Below, one piece after another: positions 12,945 through 24,437 of a stretch of DNA of 64,000 nucleotides. The position numbers and the translations under genes are program-made. Below the pieces are notes generated by a model. The model did no database searches and was not told the DNA's origin. It was given only the letters and a program-made list of their open reading frames with translations. The stretch is from Styela clava (taxonomy: Eukaryota; Chordata; Ascidiacea; Stolidobranchia; Styelidae), in the NCBI RefSeq assembly GCF_964204865.1, contig NC_135260.1, forward strand, positions 20,320,001 to 20,384,000. The letters run 5' to 3'. Numbering within the stretch: the first letter of the stretch is position 1; each line of letters opens with the position of its first letter.

Positions 12945-13769
12945 AGATTTGACAATCCAGGAAACAGATTTAGTTAAAAGTTCAGTTAACGCGGTCCCAG
13001 AAACTACTGTAGCAAGCAGCAAATGGAACGTTTCGCGGCGTATTGATAGTGATAAATAGAAATGTTTTGTTGAAAGAAGTGGCCCGTATTCATCTAACTT
13101 AAATTATGATATTGATTTATACATACTCACACATACTATACTGTAATGACTAAAAATAAAACGAGAAAAACCTAAAAAGAAAACAGAAAGAGAGAACCAG
13201 AAAAACTGTCAAAATGGTTTTTGTTACTCATATTAATAATATTGTAAGAACTGCCATTGAATACCGCGAAGTAAACAAACAAACATACAGAAGTAAACGA
13301 TGAAGAAAAAGAATTTATTAAGAAGTATCGCCAAATATTTTTGATGCAAAATTTCCGAGAATTTATACAAGTTGAATGCACGAAGAGACGAGCTATACGC
13401 TATTCACCTGTTGCATAAGTAACCAAATCAGATTTCAGATAATATGAATTAATAAAAGCGATCAATGAGTATGATTAAATTATGGTACTGAGATAGGAAA
13501 ATCTGGCAGGAAGATTATGTTAGATATTAAAGGCCAAAGTCGGGCTCATTATTTATAGCCATCAAATTCTGATGGGAATACGTGGATAGAGCCTGACGTT
13601 AGATATGGTCAATTGGAAATTAGCATAGGATAGTTATCAAAGTCTTCATACACGTTACAAACATAATTGACGAACAAGCAAGCTGTTAAATTAATATTTG
13701 ACCGCTGTGAAGCAACCTGAACATTGAAAAATGAATCTACGGGTAAATGTTCTCAATAAGGTCAGTAGC
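12945..13769. other. No gene seen downstream of copy A
   Basis: Apart from a short exon-3 remnant up to about 12,990, I see only AT-rich sequence with no recognisable element. Confidence 0.3.
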
Positions 13770-13915
13770 GTACCATACGTATACTGCCAAGAATATGCAT
13801 ATACGCCAACTCATATACATATACAGCCAACCAAATATACATAATTATACTGTCATATGCATATATAGCCAACTCAATACACAAATACAGCCATTTTGGT
13901 GATTCACAAAACTGC
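13770..13915. repeat. Degenerate minisatellite, second locus
   Basis: Repeats of ATATACAGCCAACTCA type, as at 8,434-8,740, ending in ACAGCCATTTTGGTGATTCACAA. Roughly five to six units of about 25-30 bases are visible. Confidence 0.6.
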
Positions 13916-14397
13916 CAGATCATTTCATAAGAATACAATGTATGTATATGAGGTTGCACCTAACTGCGGTTAGATCGTTAAGTCGGCGATCTCTGATCGC
14001 TATCTTGTATTCAATGTTCTCCAATTTCGCTGCGCCAACTTGAGTTAAACAACGACGTTCACTAATTATTTCGTTACGCAGTGACGTTACGCAATTACGT
14101 TGCAACGTAGCAGCTCTGCGTTCATGATGAAAACACATATCGCTTTCCCTCGCAAGTGTCAAACTTCATTAACCTAAAGCATACGTTTAAAGCAGGTATT
14201 ATTTGAACTGGTATTGAGATCGGGATTAAATTTAGTTTTGGCACGAGGATTATTGTTTTCCACTTTTGCTTTTGTAACACTGTAAATATTGTGCTTAAAA
14301 TGTACCTTTTACGTCACATTTACATGGCCCGCCAGTCTGGACGGGCAAATTTTTGGCCCCCTTGTCCAAAAACCTTGCCCACCCCTTCCCTAACTGA
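13916..14397. mobile_element. Probable hAT-type fragment
   Basis: The right edge (about 14,322-14,390) reads GGCCCGCCAGTCTGG...CCTTGCCCACCCCTT, a typical hAT-type end. A matching left end was not found, so only one side is supported. A 79-residue open frame on the minus strand (14,162-13,923) could be transposon-derived, but I cannot assign it. Confidence 0.4.
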
Positions 14398-15150
14398 TTG
14401 AAACGCATGTTAAAAACTATTGATCGCTCATAACAATGATGTCGCCGCCAGTCGCCTCAAAAAACTATATATTCATTTTGGTATACACGTGAACAATAAA
14501 ATATGCAATATTTTTGAGTCTTCGATTCGCGTAAAAATGAAACATGCTCTGGATCAACTCAGGGGGGATTCACCATTATCTCTTTCGAATCGTGTTTATT
14601 ACGTGCAATCATTTCCCTAAAAAGAGAGCAATTGAAAACATGGAGAATTTTAGAATTTTTACATGCACTACTAAATTGCATGTACCACATTGTATTGTAC
14701 CACATTGTATTGACGAGTGACATCTATCATTTGTGCACGCGACATAGTAAGAAGTATATGGAATCATGTAGAAGCATTGTAGTCAAAAGATTTTTCTTTT
14801 TCTTATTGATATGTAAGAATTTCGAAATAGCCGCCTAGAATTAACGGTGGGTGGTGGCTGGAAATGCAGTTCACAACCAAGGTGCACATTGACCCATGTT
14901 TACGTTTGTATAATGGCTGCCCAAAAATAGGAATTATAATTCAACAGCTACCTGCAAACCATTAGGCGAAAAATATGAACTACGGTGTATATTTGTGAGC
15001 ACATGTTGCTGTAGCATGGTCAAAAACGTATTTTTCTGCTTTTCAATTATGACGTCACGGACTCGGCAGATTCGATTCGAGTCCTTGACCTATTACTCGG
15101 ACTCGTCGAATCTCTGCAATGCCGGACTCGTCCCATTCCTAATTACAACG
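14398..15150 (-). mobile_element. TAGGGATGGGACGAG element, truncated, inverted
   Basis: This stretch is the reverse complement of 26,478-27,245, including the GACGTCATAATTGAAAAGCAG motif region and the end GGACTCGTCCCATTCCTA. The distal part present in the plus copy (27,250-27,505) is missing, so this copy is truncated at about 14,398 where it meets the hAT-type fragment. Confidence 0.75.
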
Positions 15151-15510
15151 CATAAAATTTAAAGGTCGCCGCGGCTGGTGTTTTCTCTTATCAACTTATT
15201 GGCAGGATATTTCGATTTTGGCCTTTGTTTTTTAGGAATTATTATCTATGTTTAATCAAGATGCATATATATTTTTCTTTCTCAAGAATCAAGGCTCAAA
15301 CTTCTTGAATTTGAGTCTTACTACCAACGGATATATGTATTGTGTGCCAAACAGATCAGATGATACATGGTTTATATACATTAACTGTGATTCTTTGATA
15401 GTGAATTTAGGGGGAGCTGACTTCGATCTCTCCAGTCTATACCGAATTGATATATATTTTGCATATATTTTATTGTACCCTTGCTTGTTTTCTGGTTGAC
15501 GAAATAATAA

Positions 15511-15529
15511 ATCTCTCTCTCTCTCTCAT
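15511..15529. repeat. (CT)n microsatellite
   Basis: A pure run of CT repeats in otherwise unremarkable sequence (15,151-15,675), where I see no gene. Confidence 0.9.
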
Positions 15530-15675
15530 TCGAATATAGCGTTCAACCGCGCCGATGCTGATAGAATTGGAACTCCAGCTGTGAAAGACAAAATTCAGGA
15601 TTGCGTAATATCTCGTAAAGCGTTCCGCAGAACAACGTCGCCTGAACGTCAATGACTAATTGTACTTTGCGTCGT

Positions 15676-15744
15676 TAGGAAGTTTTTTACGTTTTTCTCA
15701 AAACTGCTAAAAATGACTTACGCAATTCGGTTTTTAGCGTGACG
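15676..15744. mobile_element. Solo end of the TIR element seen at 59,011
   Basis: About 70 bases match the right end of the 59,011-59,800 element, ending TTACGCAATTCGG followed by TAGCGTGACG. The other end was not found nearby, so it is a truncated copy. Confidence 0.65.
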
Positions 15745-17159
15745 ATATGTATGTAGAATATTATTTCGCGCCAATATTGATGCCTTTCATAATATAAATT
15801 TGTTTCCCAGTCACTTTTCTGACAGATAAAGTTGACTGCTGGAAACATAATTTCCCATCTTGCCACAACGTCGCTTTTAAAATTTTGAAACGTTTTCTTA
15901 ATATAACGTTAAATATTCACGCAAAAGAGGAGACAAATGAAATTATTGAAAAACAGTATGTTAGTAAAACTGCAGCAAAAGCTCAAGTCAAATAGATAAT
16001 ATATTATTTTACACACTCCCGATTATTAGATGTTCCTGTAACCTTGATATATATGTGCCGTTATGCTTCATTCCATGCCAGTAGTAAATTTTTGTTAAAT
16101 ATTTTGGCAATGTACGCACCTTGTTGAAAATTTGCGATACGCATGTTTTAATATCATGACATGTACGAATAGTTGTAAGTTTTGTATTGTAATTTGTATT
16201 GTAGTTCTGTCAGTTTGTTAAAATAAGTTCTGTTCAATTAGCGATACTTACATCAGGAATTTTCATATTGAAATGTGTATCTCTTTGTTTAATATTTTTG
16301 GTCTTATTGGGCGTTGACTTATCGAGAAAAGTTGGATGACTTTGAAAGAAGCTTATTGGTTTTGGATGAATTATGTCGTATAATTAACGAGTTATCAATT
16401 AACTAGTGATGGGACACACGGTGTCGCTATGGAGTAAGAGCGGATGAATCGAAACCGCAGTTTCTGTTTTGGGAGTTCCCCTAACTTTCGATCGATAAAT
16501 TTTGGCTCGATTTTTTTGGTACGTCGCGCAATTCAAAATAAATATGTAAAATATACATATAATAAATACTTAGCGACGATTTGTGAAGATGTCGCTGCGA
16601 TCATGACACTCGCTGATAATACCGCCTACTTTGTCAGTTGATAATAATTTTTCCATTGCGCAAAATATTCAATTTGAGGCCGATTCGAGCATTTTAAAGT
16701 GTCTTTCCATAATAATTTCGTTCAACATATTTCGCAATTGCGTCGACTTACGTTAAAATAAAAGCACTTCTACTGTAGATATGAAAATACGTGGTGAGCT
16801 GCACGAATAAATCCAGCTTTTTGATTCGTATTTTTGCGATCTTGCGAATTTATTAAATTTGAGCTAATATATATTGCAATTCCAATGAGTATGATTTATT
16901 AAGTACAATAAATGCAGATATTAATAAATCAAAATATTCGGGAGAAAAGTCGGGTGCGGTCTCGTCGGTATATAACGCCGAAAATTATTTTATTTTGCCC
17001 GGAACTGGAATCGCCGTTATCTATCGTCGTACTTATCTATTTCAGCAAAGTTTAACTTGACAGACTTTGTATGGTGTCATGTTTTTCATTTACTCACCTA
17101 GAGTGATAAGTAAAGTTGTTCAAAAACTGGTGCAACATTATTTTGGCTCTGTTAATTTA
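15745..17159. other. Repeat-derived sequence, no gene
   Basis: The part around 16,400-16,900 resembles the interior of the hAT element at 8,779-10,234, for example the shared TTGCGCAAAATATTCA tract near 16,655. No terminal repeats were identified. The remainder holds nothing I recognise. Confidence 0.4.
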
Positions 17160-17755
17160 GTTTAAAAGGTATTTGATATTTTTATACTCTATCCAACTGT
17201 AGTAAAATTATGCGTGAAATTTAGAAATTAGTAATATATATTACTAAATATTCCAAATCTAATTTGCATATTAACTCCCCAAAGAGGTCAAGTTTATTTT
17301 ATCATTATCTGAAAGGTATTTTTATACTCTATCCAACTGTAGTAAACTTATGTGAAGCAAGTCTTCAGAAAATAGTAATATATACTACTAAATATTGACC
17401 AAAAAAATCCTTTCGAACTTGGCAGAGGAATATTTCAAAGCTAATTTGCCTATTAACTCCCCAAAGAGGTCAAGTTTATTTTATTATTATCTGAAAGGTA
17501 TTTTTATACTCTATCCAACTGTAGTGAACTTATGCGTGGCAAGTCTTTAGAAAATGGTAATATACATTACTAAATATTTACTGAAAATAAATCATTTCAG
17601 ACGTAGCAGAGCGCTAATTTGACATTTCAAAGCTAATTTGCATATTAACTCCCCACAAAGGTCAAGTTTTATTTTTCATTTTCAGTAAGGTATTGTTATG
17701 TTTCGTTCAACTATATTAAACTTATACGTGGCAAGTCTTCAGAAAATAGTAATTT
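17160..17755. repeat. Imperfect tandem repeat, about 3.3 units
   Basis: Units begin near AGGTATTTTTATACTCTATC at about 17,167, 17,313, 17,496 and 17,689, giving lengths of about 146, 183 and 193 bases plus a partial unit. Each contains TTAACTCCCCAAAGAGGTCAA and AAAATAGTAATATA motifs. Length differences come from an indel of about 40 bases around a CATTTCAGA tract. Confidence 0.85.
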
Positions 17756-17836
17756 TTGTTTGTGAATTTCGAGAGCACGAAATGTAATATTGTTAGTAAA
17801 TCCTCTTTATGTCTTCTATATCATAGCCTACTTGTT

Positions 17837-18184
17837 GCGCGGCGGTGTGGCTCAACGGGCTAAGCGTTAGGAATACGCTCGCCACCGCACCTCTAACTAC
17901 TCTGCGTGGGTTTGCAGGTTCGAATCCCATGCAGGGATGGTTATGTGTGAGAGGATTGCTGGACTCCTCGCCGTCGTTGGGTGGTTCACGTAACCGCTGG
18001 TCGGTTACGGCTTCCTCCCCCACCAAGTCCCTGCTTCCGAAAACAAACAATACAGTAAAACTAATCCCATACCCGACTTGGAATGGTAACCGGACGAGAG
18101 GCCGTGGTTCGCCATATGGATAAGCCGTCTTATCGGCTTTCCTCTCCCCTGGGATAAATATGTAAATCCTGTCCTATCCTATCT
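17837..18184 (+). mobile_element. Full-length tRNA-derived SINE
   Basis: The head has Pol III promoter boxes: an A box TGGCTCAACGGG at about 17,848 and a B box GGTTCGAATCC at 17,917. A GC-richer body contains GGTAACCGGACGAGAGGCCG, and the 3' end is a CCTAT-type tail (TCCTGTCCTATCCTATC). Truncated relatives lie at 23,313, 25,855 (minus) and 44,311. Composite tRNA-like SINEs are known from ascidian genomes; family identity would need a search. Confidence 0.85.
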
Positions 18185-18666
18185 TTTTCATTTACCTAAA
18201 CAAAGTACAGTTTTAAAAATAGTTATTAATGTCAATTTCCATCGGAAATCCAAGTTTTTGCTCGTGGTTATTTACCGTCCTCTAGTGTTTACGCATATTT
18301 TGCGAGTTCTCAGGTCTTCTGTTGGTGCGAAAAGTTACTTTGGCCCACAATTTTATTTTCGAGTTTCAGAGGCTTTCGTTCAGTTCAGATATTTTTGTAA
18401 TGAATAATATGAATTGCTGGATAATACTGAATGATGTTTACGAATATATTTGTTTATTATATGTAACTATGTTCTATGATTATTATTTTTTCATCGTTTA
18501 TTTATTTTTACAAAACTGTTATGAATCCATAGCGTGAAAAAAAAAACAGATATTTTTGTAATGCGAAGTCTTGTTCAAAACTTTGCTTCAGATTAGCTAA
18601 AAAAGGGTAAGAGGTTATCGGGAATACAATAAGGAAATGTGGACACAGTGGCATTTTGTTGTAGGG

Positions 18667-19880
18667 CAGGGTTGTCAAACTCGTGAGTCTTCGTGGGCCG
18701 CATTGCGTTTTGGGAATTGCGCATACAGGCATAGGGCCACAAACAGTTTTTCATTTATTTTGATAATGCATACTTTGAGCATATAGGTTTAGTTTGTAAC
18801 CAATAGTGCGATGCAATTGAACAGCTGAGTGAAGTTTTGTTATTTTCTTAAATTTTGAATGCCATTTAACTTACATATCAATTTTTGCATTTCACTATTA
18901 TTGCAGTATTGCAATTTACTTTATTTATTACAAAAAATCATAAATTTTTATGTACAACTATCCAAAACATTTTTGAATAAAGTTTTGATAAGGAAAGAAT
19001 AATACATACACTAAAATGACCTAATCTAAATATTTTGACCTAAAATTTACAAAAATACTACAGAATAAACTCAATGTTTTACATATGTCCTGACGTTTGG
19101 CATCTCTTTTGTGCCATTACCTTACTAATATCAGGCTGAAATGATTTTACAGTACCAACTCGAGTTCACATGATCATCGGTTAATCTGTATCGTTGAGAA
19201 TGTTTGATTAATTTGAGTAATGCAAAAATATTACGTTCATCATTCAATGTATAGATCAGTAAACAAACAAATGACTGACTTTTCGGACCAGATATTTATC
19301 GCCACATTTCCTACTATTACATGGCATAGGAACACATGAGTTATGATTGATATTGAGTTTTAGTATCTAGGTAGTTGTATAATTATATATAAATACATAA
19401 AAATTTTCTGTTCGAAGTTGATTATTAAATTTGTCCTATTGACTGCTGAGCTTATTCTGATAATGGTTACTTATATAATATTCATTCATTATATGGAAAT
19501 GTGACAAATTAAACAATGTGCTTTAGAATTTTGAGAAATACAGAAATATTGCAACCCCCATTTTTTTCAAAAATGCCACCTTCTTCATGTACTTTGCGTT
19601 TCATTTAAGTTTTTTTTTTCAAGTATTCTTTTGTTAGCTTTAGGTGTATCCATGATTGGGGCAAATTGAAAACAAAAAATCTTTAAATTTTCCAAAACTA
19701 CTTTCAGTAAATTGTCGTTTTCTGTTTGAATAATCAATTTTACTCTGAAAAGTTTTAAAAATGAATTACATTTAGATAAAAACTTACAAAATTTCACAAT
19801 TATTGTTAAGCGTTCGAGGGCCGCATTGAAAGTTCTCTGGGGTCGCATGCGGCCCGCGGGCCGCAAGTTTGACACCCCTG
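18667..19880. mobile_element. hAT-like element (CAGGGTTGTCAAACT ends)
   Basis: The left end CAGGGTTGTCAAACTCG matches the right end GCAAGTTTGACACCCCTG as an inverted repeat. GGGCCGCATTG occurs just inside both ends. There is no clear target duplication and no transposase frame, so it is an old non-autonomous copy. Confidence 0.75.
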
Positions 19881-20458
19881 CTCTAGCCCACAATTTTGGT
19901 ACCCTAGCCCAGGGCTACTCAACTGGCGGACCGCGGTCCGAAATCGGACCTTTCGGGTATTCGATTCGGACCGCGACTAATTCTTTATTTTGGATTATTA
20001 GCCCCACTTTTGAAGTTTCCTTTTATAAAATCACTTTTATAGGTTTAAATATATATATGAAAAGAACTCTAACGCCATAATAAACAATCTTATATAGCTA
20101 ATAATCATTAGTCTGTCTAGGAAGTGCGTGTTTAAATATAATTTCTGGAAAGTCCGGACCCAAATAGTTTTGAAGTTTTGTATGCGGATCTTCGGATAAA
20201 AATAGTTGAGTAGCCCTGCCCTAGCCCACAATTTCGATTACCCTAGCCCACATTCTGGTTATGCCAACCGACATTTCTGTTTAGCGGTCGTCACATTTGA
20301 TTGTGTGGATTGGTTTGGATGTAAAAGAACATGTTATTATTCCCGTAGCTAAATTTCTTAGGTTCCCTTGCTTAAAATCCGGTAATCACTGTAAATATAT
20401 GTATGATTAACCCTCTGATCACCATGCGATTGTGGGCTGGCAAATTGTGGGCTAGAGT
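19881..20458. mobile_element. Inverted-repeat element with CTCTAGCCCACAATTT ends
   Basis: The left end CTCTAGCCCACAATTT (19,881) is inverted at the right end AAATTGTGGGCTAGAG (about 20,443-20,458). TAGCCCACAATTT motifs repeat inside the left arm. It directly abuts the preceding hAT element and is itself interrupted by the element at 19,910. Confidence 0.65.
19910..20218. mobile_element. Nested 309-bp hAT MITE
   Basis: Ends are CAGGGCTACTCAACT and AGTTGAGTAGCCCTG, flanked by an exact 8-bp duplication CCCTAGCC (19,902-19,909 and 20,219-20,226). It has GCGGACCGCGGTCCG near the left end. It inserted inside the element at 19,881-20,458. Confidence 0.92.
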
Positions 20459-20767
20459 AACCCGTATTTAGGTCTACCTACCATTGAATAATAGTGCTGT
20501 AGTCCATTGCAGTATTACAAAGATTTAGTCCATATGAGTAAAAGTGTAAGTGTAATCGATTTTATGAGAAGTAATAGAATAAATATGTACCGTTATAACG
20601 GCTCAGCACCATACGATGGTCAATGGCGATGTGCTCGTTAGGGTGATTTGAATAAATAGATCGTACAGGCACTTTATTTTTGATGACGAGGTTCTGACTG
20701 AGTTCCTTTCAAAGTTCAAAATGATTGTCCAGAGATGTTTATTGTCAGATTGTTGAGTCAAAAGTTG

Positions 20768-20836
20768 GTGAAATAGTAGTCAAATAATGGTGAAATAGTA
20801 GTCAAATAATGGTGAAATAGTTGTCAAACAGTAATC
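20768..20836. repeat. Three copies of a ~23-bp tandem repeat
   Basis: The unit GGTGAAATAGTAGTCAAATAA is repeated three times, the last copy with substitutions. The surrounding 20,464-21,800 contains no recognisable gene. Confidence 0.85.
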
Positions 20837-21848
20837 CGGTAAAATACAGTGCTATTACACAGAAGGGACCAATAATAACTATACTGAACAGGAAAATAGA
20901 CTTATATTATGTAAATTTAAACTACGCCTAATTACTAATACCGAAAGCCCCCCGATTGAGTAAGATACAAATTGATACGTCCTACCTCCAAGCGGCTCAC
21001 GCCGAAAGAGATCCCACCAATGCCAAAATGGTCAGGGTTCAATGCCCTAAGTTACCGTTGCCAGTTTAGTTACAATAAGAACAGTCACTGTTTAGAATCA
21101 TGGCCCCTACAACCGTACCGGTACCCGTACTGTATGACAGTATGATGTCAAAATGCTGAAATGGGCAAACATTCTGACATTATTGACATATGACATATAT
21201 GACAAACTTGTAAAAAAAATCGCATTGGGAAATGATAATTATCCGTAATTCAAATCTTGTAACCTGCAATAGTATTCACAATTGTATATTGTATTCCTTA
21301 TAAAAATTTGGGAAATTAGATTCAATTATATGTTACTATGGAAGATTTTGCCCTTGAAAACAAAACCAGAGATGAAAAGAGTAGCAGGGATGAAATATTT
21401 TTATTATGCAATAGAGAACCTGAGTTTGTGTCACATATTTTCATGTCTTGTGAATTCACAACATGGGTGATATTTGAGTCCAGTGCATCTTTTTGAAATG
21501 AAGTAACTGTACCAAACAATCGAAACACATTTTGTTACGAATCATCACAAAAAATGTCAATTATATCAAAATTTCTACATTTCAGGCCATTTTGCAGTTT
21601 GTGTAAACGATCAAAAACCTGGGTGAAATTTTAACGTTTTCAATGAAATGAATGCAGTCCGATAAAATTCAAGTGTCTTTTGATATAGAAAATACAAAAC
21701 AATTACTTTTACTGCACTTTTTAAAAAATTCATGAAATTCAACATTTGCTTGAAATGGCCCACAAAAAGACTTCGTTAGTCGTTACTCATTCAATTTTGT
21801 GTATACAGCAGGTATAGCAGTACATTGTGTTATAAACCGGTAGTGTGC

Positions 21849-21860
21849 ATGATACAGTGA
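21849..21860 (+). promoter_or_regulatory. Minimal upstream ORF before CLP1
   Basis: An ATG followed by two codons and TGA (Met-Ile-Gln-stop) ends 12 bases before the CLP1 start. If the transcript begins upstream, this uORF could dampen translation. If the leader begins at an acceptor-like AG nearer the ATG (about 21,808), it would still be included. Confidence 0.4.
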
Positions 21861-21872
21861 TAATACGCTAAT

Positions 21873-23171
21873 ATGGCAGTTGCAATGACAGCCTCTGATG
21901 AGAAGGGTATTAACAAGGACATGGTACAGGATTTCAAAGTCTCAAAGGAAAATGAACTGCGATTTGAAGTTGAAGCAAAAGAAAGAGTTAAGCTTGAGCT
22001 TATGGATGGAATTGCTGAAATCTTTGGTACTGAACTTGTAAGAACCAGGTCATATATATTTGAATCATCGTCCAAAATTGCTGTTTTCACCTGGTTCGGA
22101 TGTTCTATAAGATTGACAGGCAAACTTGAAGCTGCATATGTTTCAAAAGAGACTCCGATGACGATTTATCTTAACACCCATGCAGCTGTTGAGTTAATGA
22201 GAAGGAAATCTCAAGCTGAAGAATTGAGAGGGCCGCGAGTGTTGGTTGTTGGCCCTCAAGATGTGGGCAAGAGCACATTCTGTAAACTGTTATTAAATTA
22301 CGCCACACGCATGGGAAGAAAACCAACTTTAATCGATTTGGATGTAGGTCAGGGTGGAATATCTATCCCAGGCACCATAGCTGCTCTTACGGTTGAAAGA
22401 CCATCTGACCCTGTTGATGGTTTTGATACCAAGGTACCACTTGTTTATCATTTCGGACACACATCACCAAATGGGAATTTAAAACTCTATGAAGTGTTGA
22501 TTTCAAGAATTGCAGATGTGTTTAATGCAAAAAGTGAATGTAATTTAAATGTAAGAGCAAGTGGATGTGTAATTAACTCGTGTGGATGGATCAAAGGACA
22601 AGGCTATAACTGTATATTGCATGCGGCTCAGTCTTTTGAGGCTGATGTTGTATTAGTTCTTGATAATGAAAGACTTCACAATGATCTTAAGCGAGACTTA
22701 CCAGAATTCGTTAATATAGTTCTTTTGCCAAAATCTCCTGGTGTTGTAGAACGATCTCGCGAATTGCGTAGAGATCACAGGGAAGAACGAATCAAAGAAT
22801 ATTTTTATGGACCCAATAAAATATATTTCCCTCATGCGTTTGATGTGAAATTCTCTGAAATCTCAATTTTCAAAATTGGTGCTCCTGCTTTGCCAGACTC
22901 TTGTTTGCCATTGGGAATGGAGGAAGACGATACACAAACCAAACTTGTACCAGTGAGACCACAAAGAGATTTAGTTCATCACATATTGAGTCTAAGCATG
23001 GCTGAATCCTTGGAGGAAAATCTTGTTGAAACAAATGTTGCCGGTTTTGTTGTTGTAACTGGTGTTGATCCAGAGACTGAGACACTGAGTGTGTTAGCTC
23101 CAGCTCCATATCCTTTACCGCGAAGACATTTTCTTATCATGGATATTAGATTTATTGATATAAACAAGTAA
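21873..23171 (+). CDS. CLP1: CLP1, polyribonucleotide 5'-hydroxyl kinase
   Basis: A 432-residue nuclear RNA kinase of the CLP1 family (usual animal length about 425). CLP1 works in cleavage factor II of mRNA 3'-end formation with PCF11 and with the tRNA-splicing endonuclease. The N-terminal beta domain (about 25-110) is followed by the kinase core. The Walker A/P-loop GPQDVGKST is at 127-135, Walker B-like [10 protein letters not shown] is at 153-162, and an Arg-rich lid [14 protein letters not shown] is at about 293-306. The C-terminal domain ends [16 protein letters not shown]. All expected catalytic motifs are intact. The whole reading frame is one exon, unlike the multi-exon vertebrate gene. 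The ATG chosen is the first in frame and fits the family N-terminus. Confidence 0.97.
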   Translation: MAVAMTASDEKGINKDMVQDFKVSKENELRFEVEAKERVKLELMDGIAEIFGTELVRTRSYIFESSSKIAVFTWFGCSIRLTGKLEAAYVSKETPMTIYLNTHAAVELMRRKSQAEELRGPRVLVVGPQDVGKSTFCKLLLNYATRMGRKPTLIDLDVGQGGISIPGTIAALTVERPSDPVDGFDTKVPLVYHFGHTSPNGNLKLYEVLISRIADVFNAKSECNLNVRASGCVINSCGWIKGQGYNCILHAAQSFEADVVLVLDNERLHNDLKRDLPEFVNIVLLPKSPGVVERSRELRRDHREERIKEYFYGPNKIYFPHAFDVKFSEISIFKIGAPALPDSCLPLGMEEDDTQTKLVPVRPQRDLVHHILSLSMAESLEENLVETNVAGFVVVTGVDPETETLSVLAPAPYPLPRRHFLIMDIRFIDINK

Positions 23172-23312
23172 CATTCTAAATTTAACTAATCTAAAACACC
23201 TTGGCTAGTTGTGTTCTGGCCTCAGGTGTTGGAATTTTAGTTGGATAACTACCAGTATGTGAGTATATGAGTGAAGATTACTCATCTATGTCTATTCTCT
23301 GAACTCAAGTTC

Positions 23313-23450
23313 ATGCTACCGAAAACAAATAACTAACTAAATCCCATACCCTACATGGAATGGTAACCGGACGAGAGGCCGTGGTTCGCTATATGGTTAA
23401 GCCATCTTATCGACTTTCCTCTCCCCCGGGAGAAAATAGATAAATCCTAA
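23313..23450 (+). mobile_element. 5'-truncated SINE in the CLP1 3' region
   Basis: It matches the 3' half of the SINE at 17,837 from TACCGAAAACAAA through GGTAACCGGACGAGAGGCCG to the ATAAATCC tail. It lies 140 bases after the CLP1 stop, so it may be part of the 3' UTR. AATAAA signals follow at 23,613 and about 23,784. Confidence 0.85.
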
Positions 23451-24385
23451 CCGAACCATAAACAAGAGGCCTTTGTTTGCCACATGATTGAGCTTCCCCA
23501 TTGACGTGTGGATTCCTGTGGAATATATATGAAAGTCCCATCCAATATAGACTACTGCTACTGGTAGTTGACATCATATGTAATGACATTATATATGACA
23601 ACGCCTAAATTGAATAAAAGAATACACTCAGTCATTTGCAATATTATGAACTTCCCTGCATTCTGCAAATAAACTTGGCGTCATACTCAGTAAACTGGGG
23701 TTTTTTTAAACATGTTGGAATCATTGGTGCTGTAGCAAACAATACAGGTTTCACAAATGTTTTTATTGCCCATTGAATTGCAGTAATAAATAATGGCCTC
23801 TGGATTTCATCATCATGATGAAACACATTTAAATAGACTTGATGTATCTGGGAAAAATATTCTAGAACCTTGTTTTTCTTTAGGTTGTAACTCTGTAAAG
23901 GTTACATTTGTTTCATTTTCTATTCACATGGTTTTGTTGATAGCTGTTTCTTCACGTGGCCTTTGTGTGACTTTTTAATGTCTTCCTTGAAAGCCGAATT
24001 ATTGTGATACTGAATTTTTCATCCATTTTTCAAGATAAGATTCTATTTCTATGACAATGAAAGCCTTTTCAGAAAGTTTTAATTGAATGTATGTGGTAAT
24101 TGATTTGACTGAGAGTTTCAGTTTATTAGTGAAGCCTGTTTTCAGTAATGTTGTTAAGTGACTGCTTTGATCGAATTTTGCAGTTGTATCAAAAGGTTTC
24201 AATACAGGTTATTATTGATGTTGTTATCAATCGCTCAATTCATAAAATATTTTAAAAACTTTTGAATATTTTTTATCATATGACTTGAATATGGGTATTG
24301 TAACAACAGTAGTATAGGACCATTACTTTGGTGTTTGTGAATGTTCAAAACAAGTATTTCTATCTTCACAATGCTTTGTTGTTTT
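23451..24385. other. CLP1-UBAC1 intergenic spacer
   Basis: No gene is visible. AATAAA at 23,613-23,618 is a candidate polyadenylation signal for CLP1. The rest is AT-rich with no recognised repeat beyond a possible SINE remnant at 23,451-23,520. Confidence 0.4.
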
Positions 24386-24397
24386 ATTTGTTTGCAG
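24386..24397 (+). promoter_or_regulatory. Candidate 3' splice acceptor before UBAC1
   Basis: A pyrimidine-rich TTTATTTGTTTGCAG lies about 40 bases before the UBAC1 ATG. It could end a 5' UTR intron or serve as a spliced-leader trans-splice site. There is no sequence evidence to choose between these. Confidence 0.45.
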
Positions 24398-24437
24398 ATT
24401 TAATAAAAAGTAATATTAAATTAGCCCTGTCTCTAAA

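Noticed and set aside
17837-17935. Possible functional tRNA gene
   Set aside because: The A and B boxes belong to a SINE head. No complete acceptor stem and anticodon arm can be folded, and the SINE body and CCTAT tail follow.
20464-21800. Possible solo LTR or LTR retrotransposon remnant
   Set aside because: Some tracts look repeat-like, but I found no matching second LTR, primer-binding site or target duplication.
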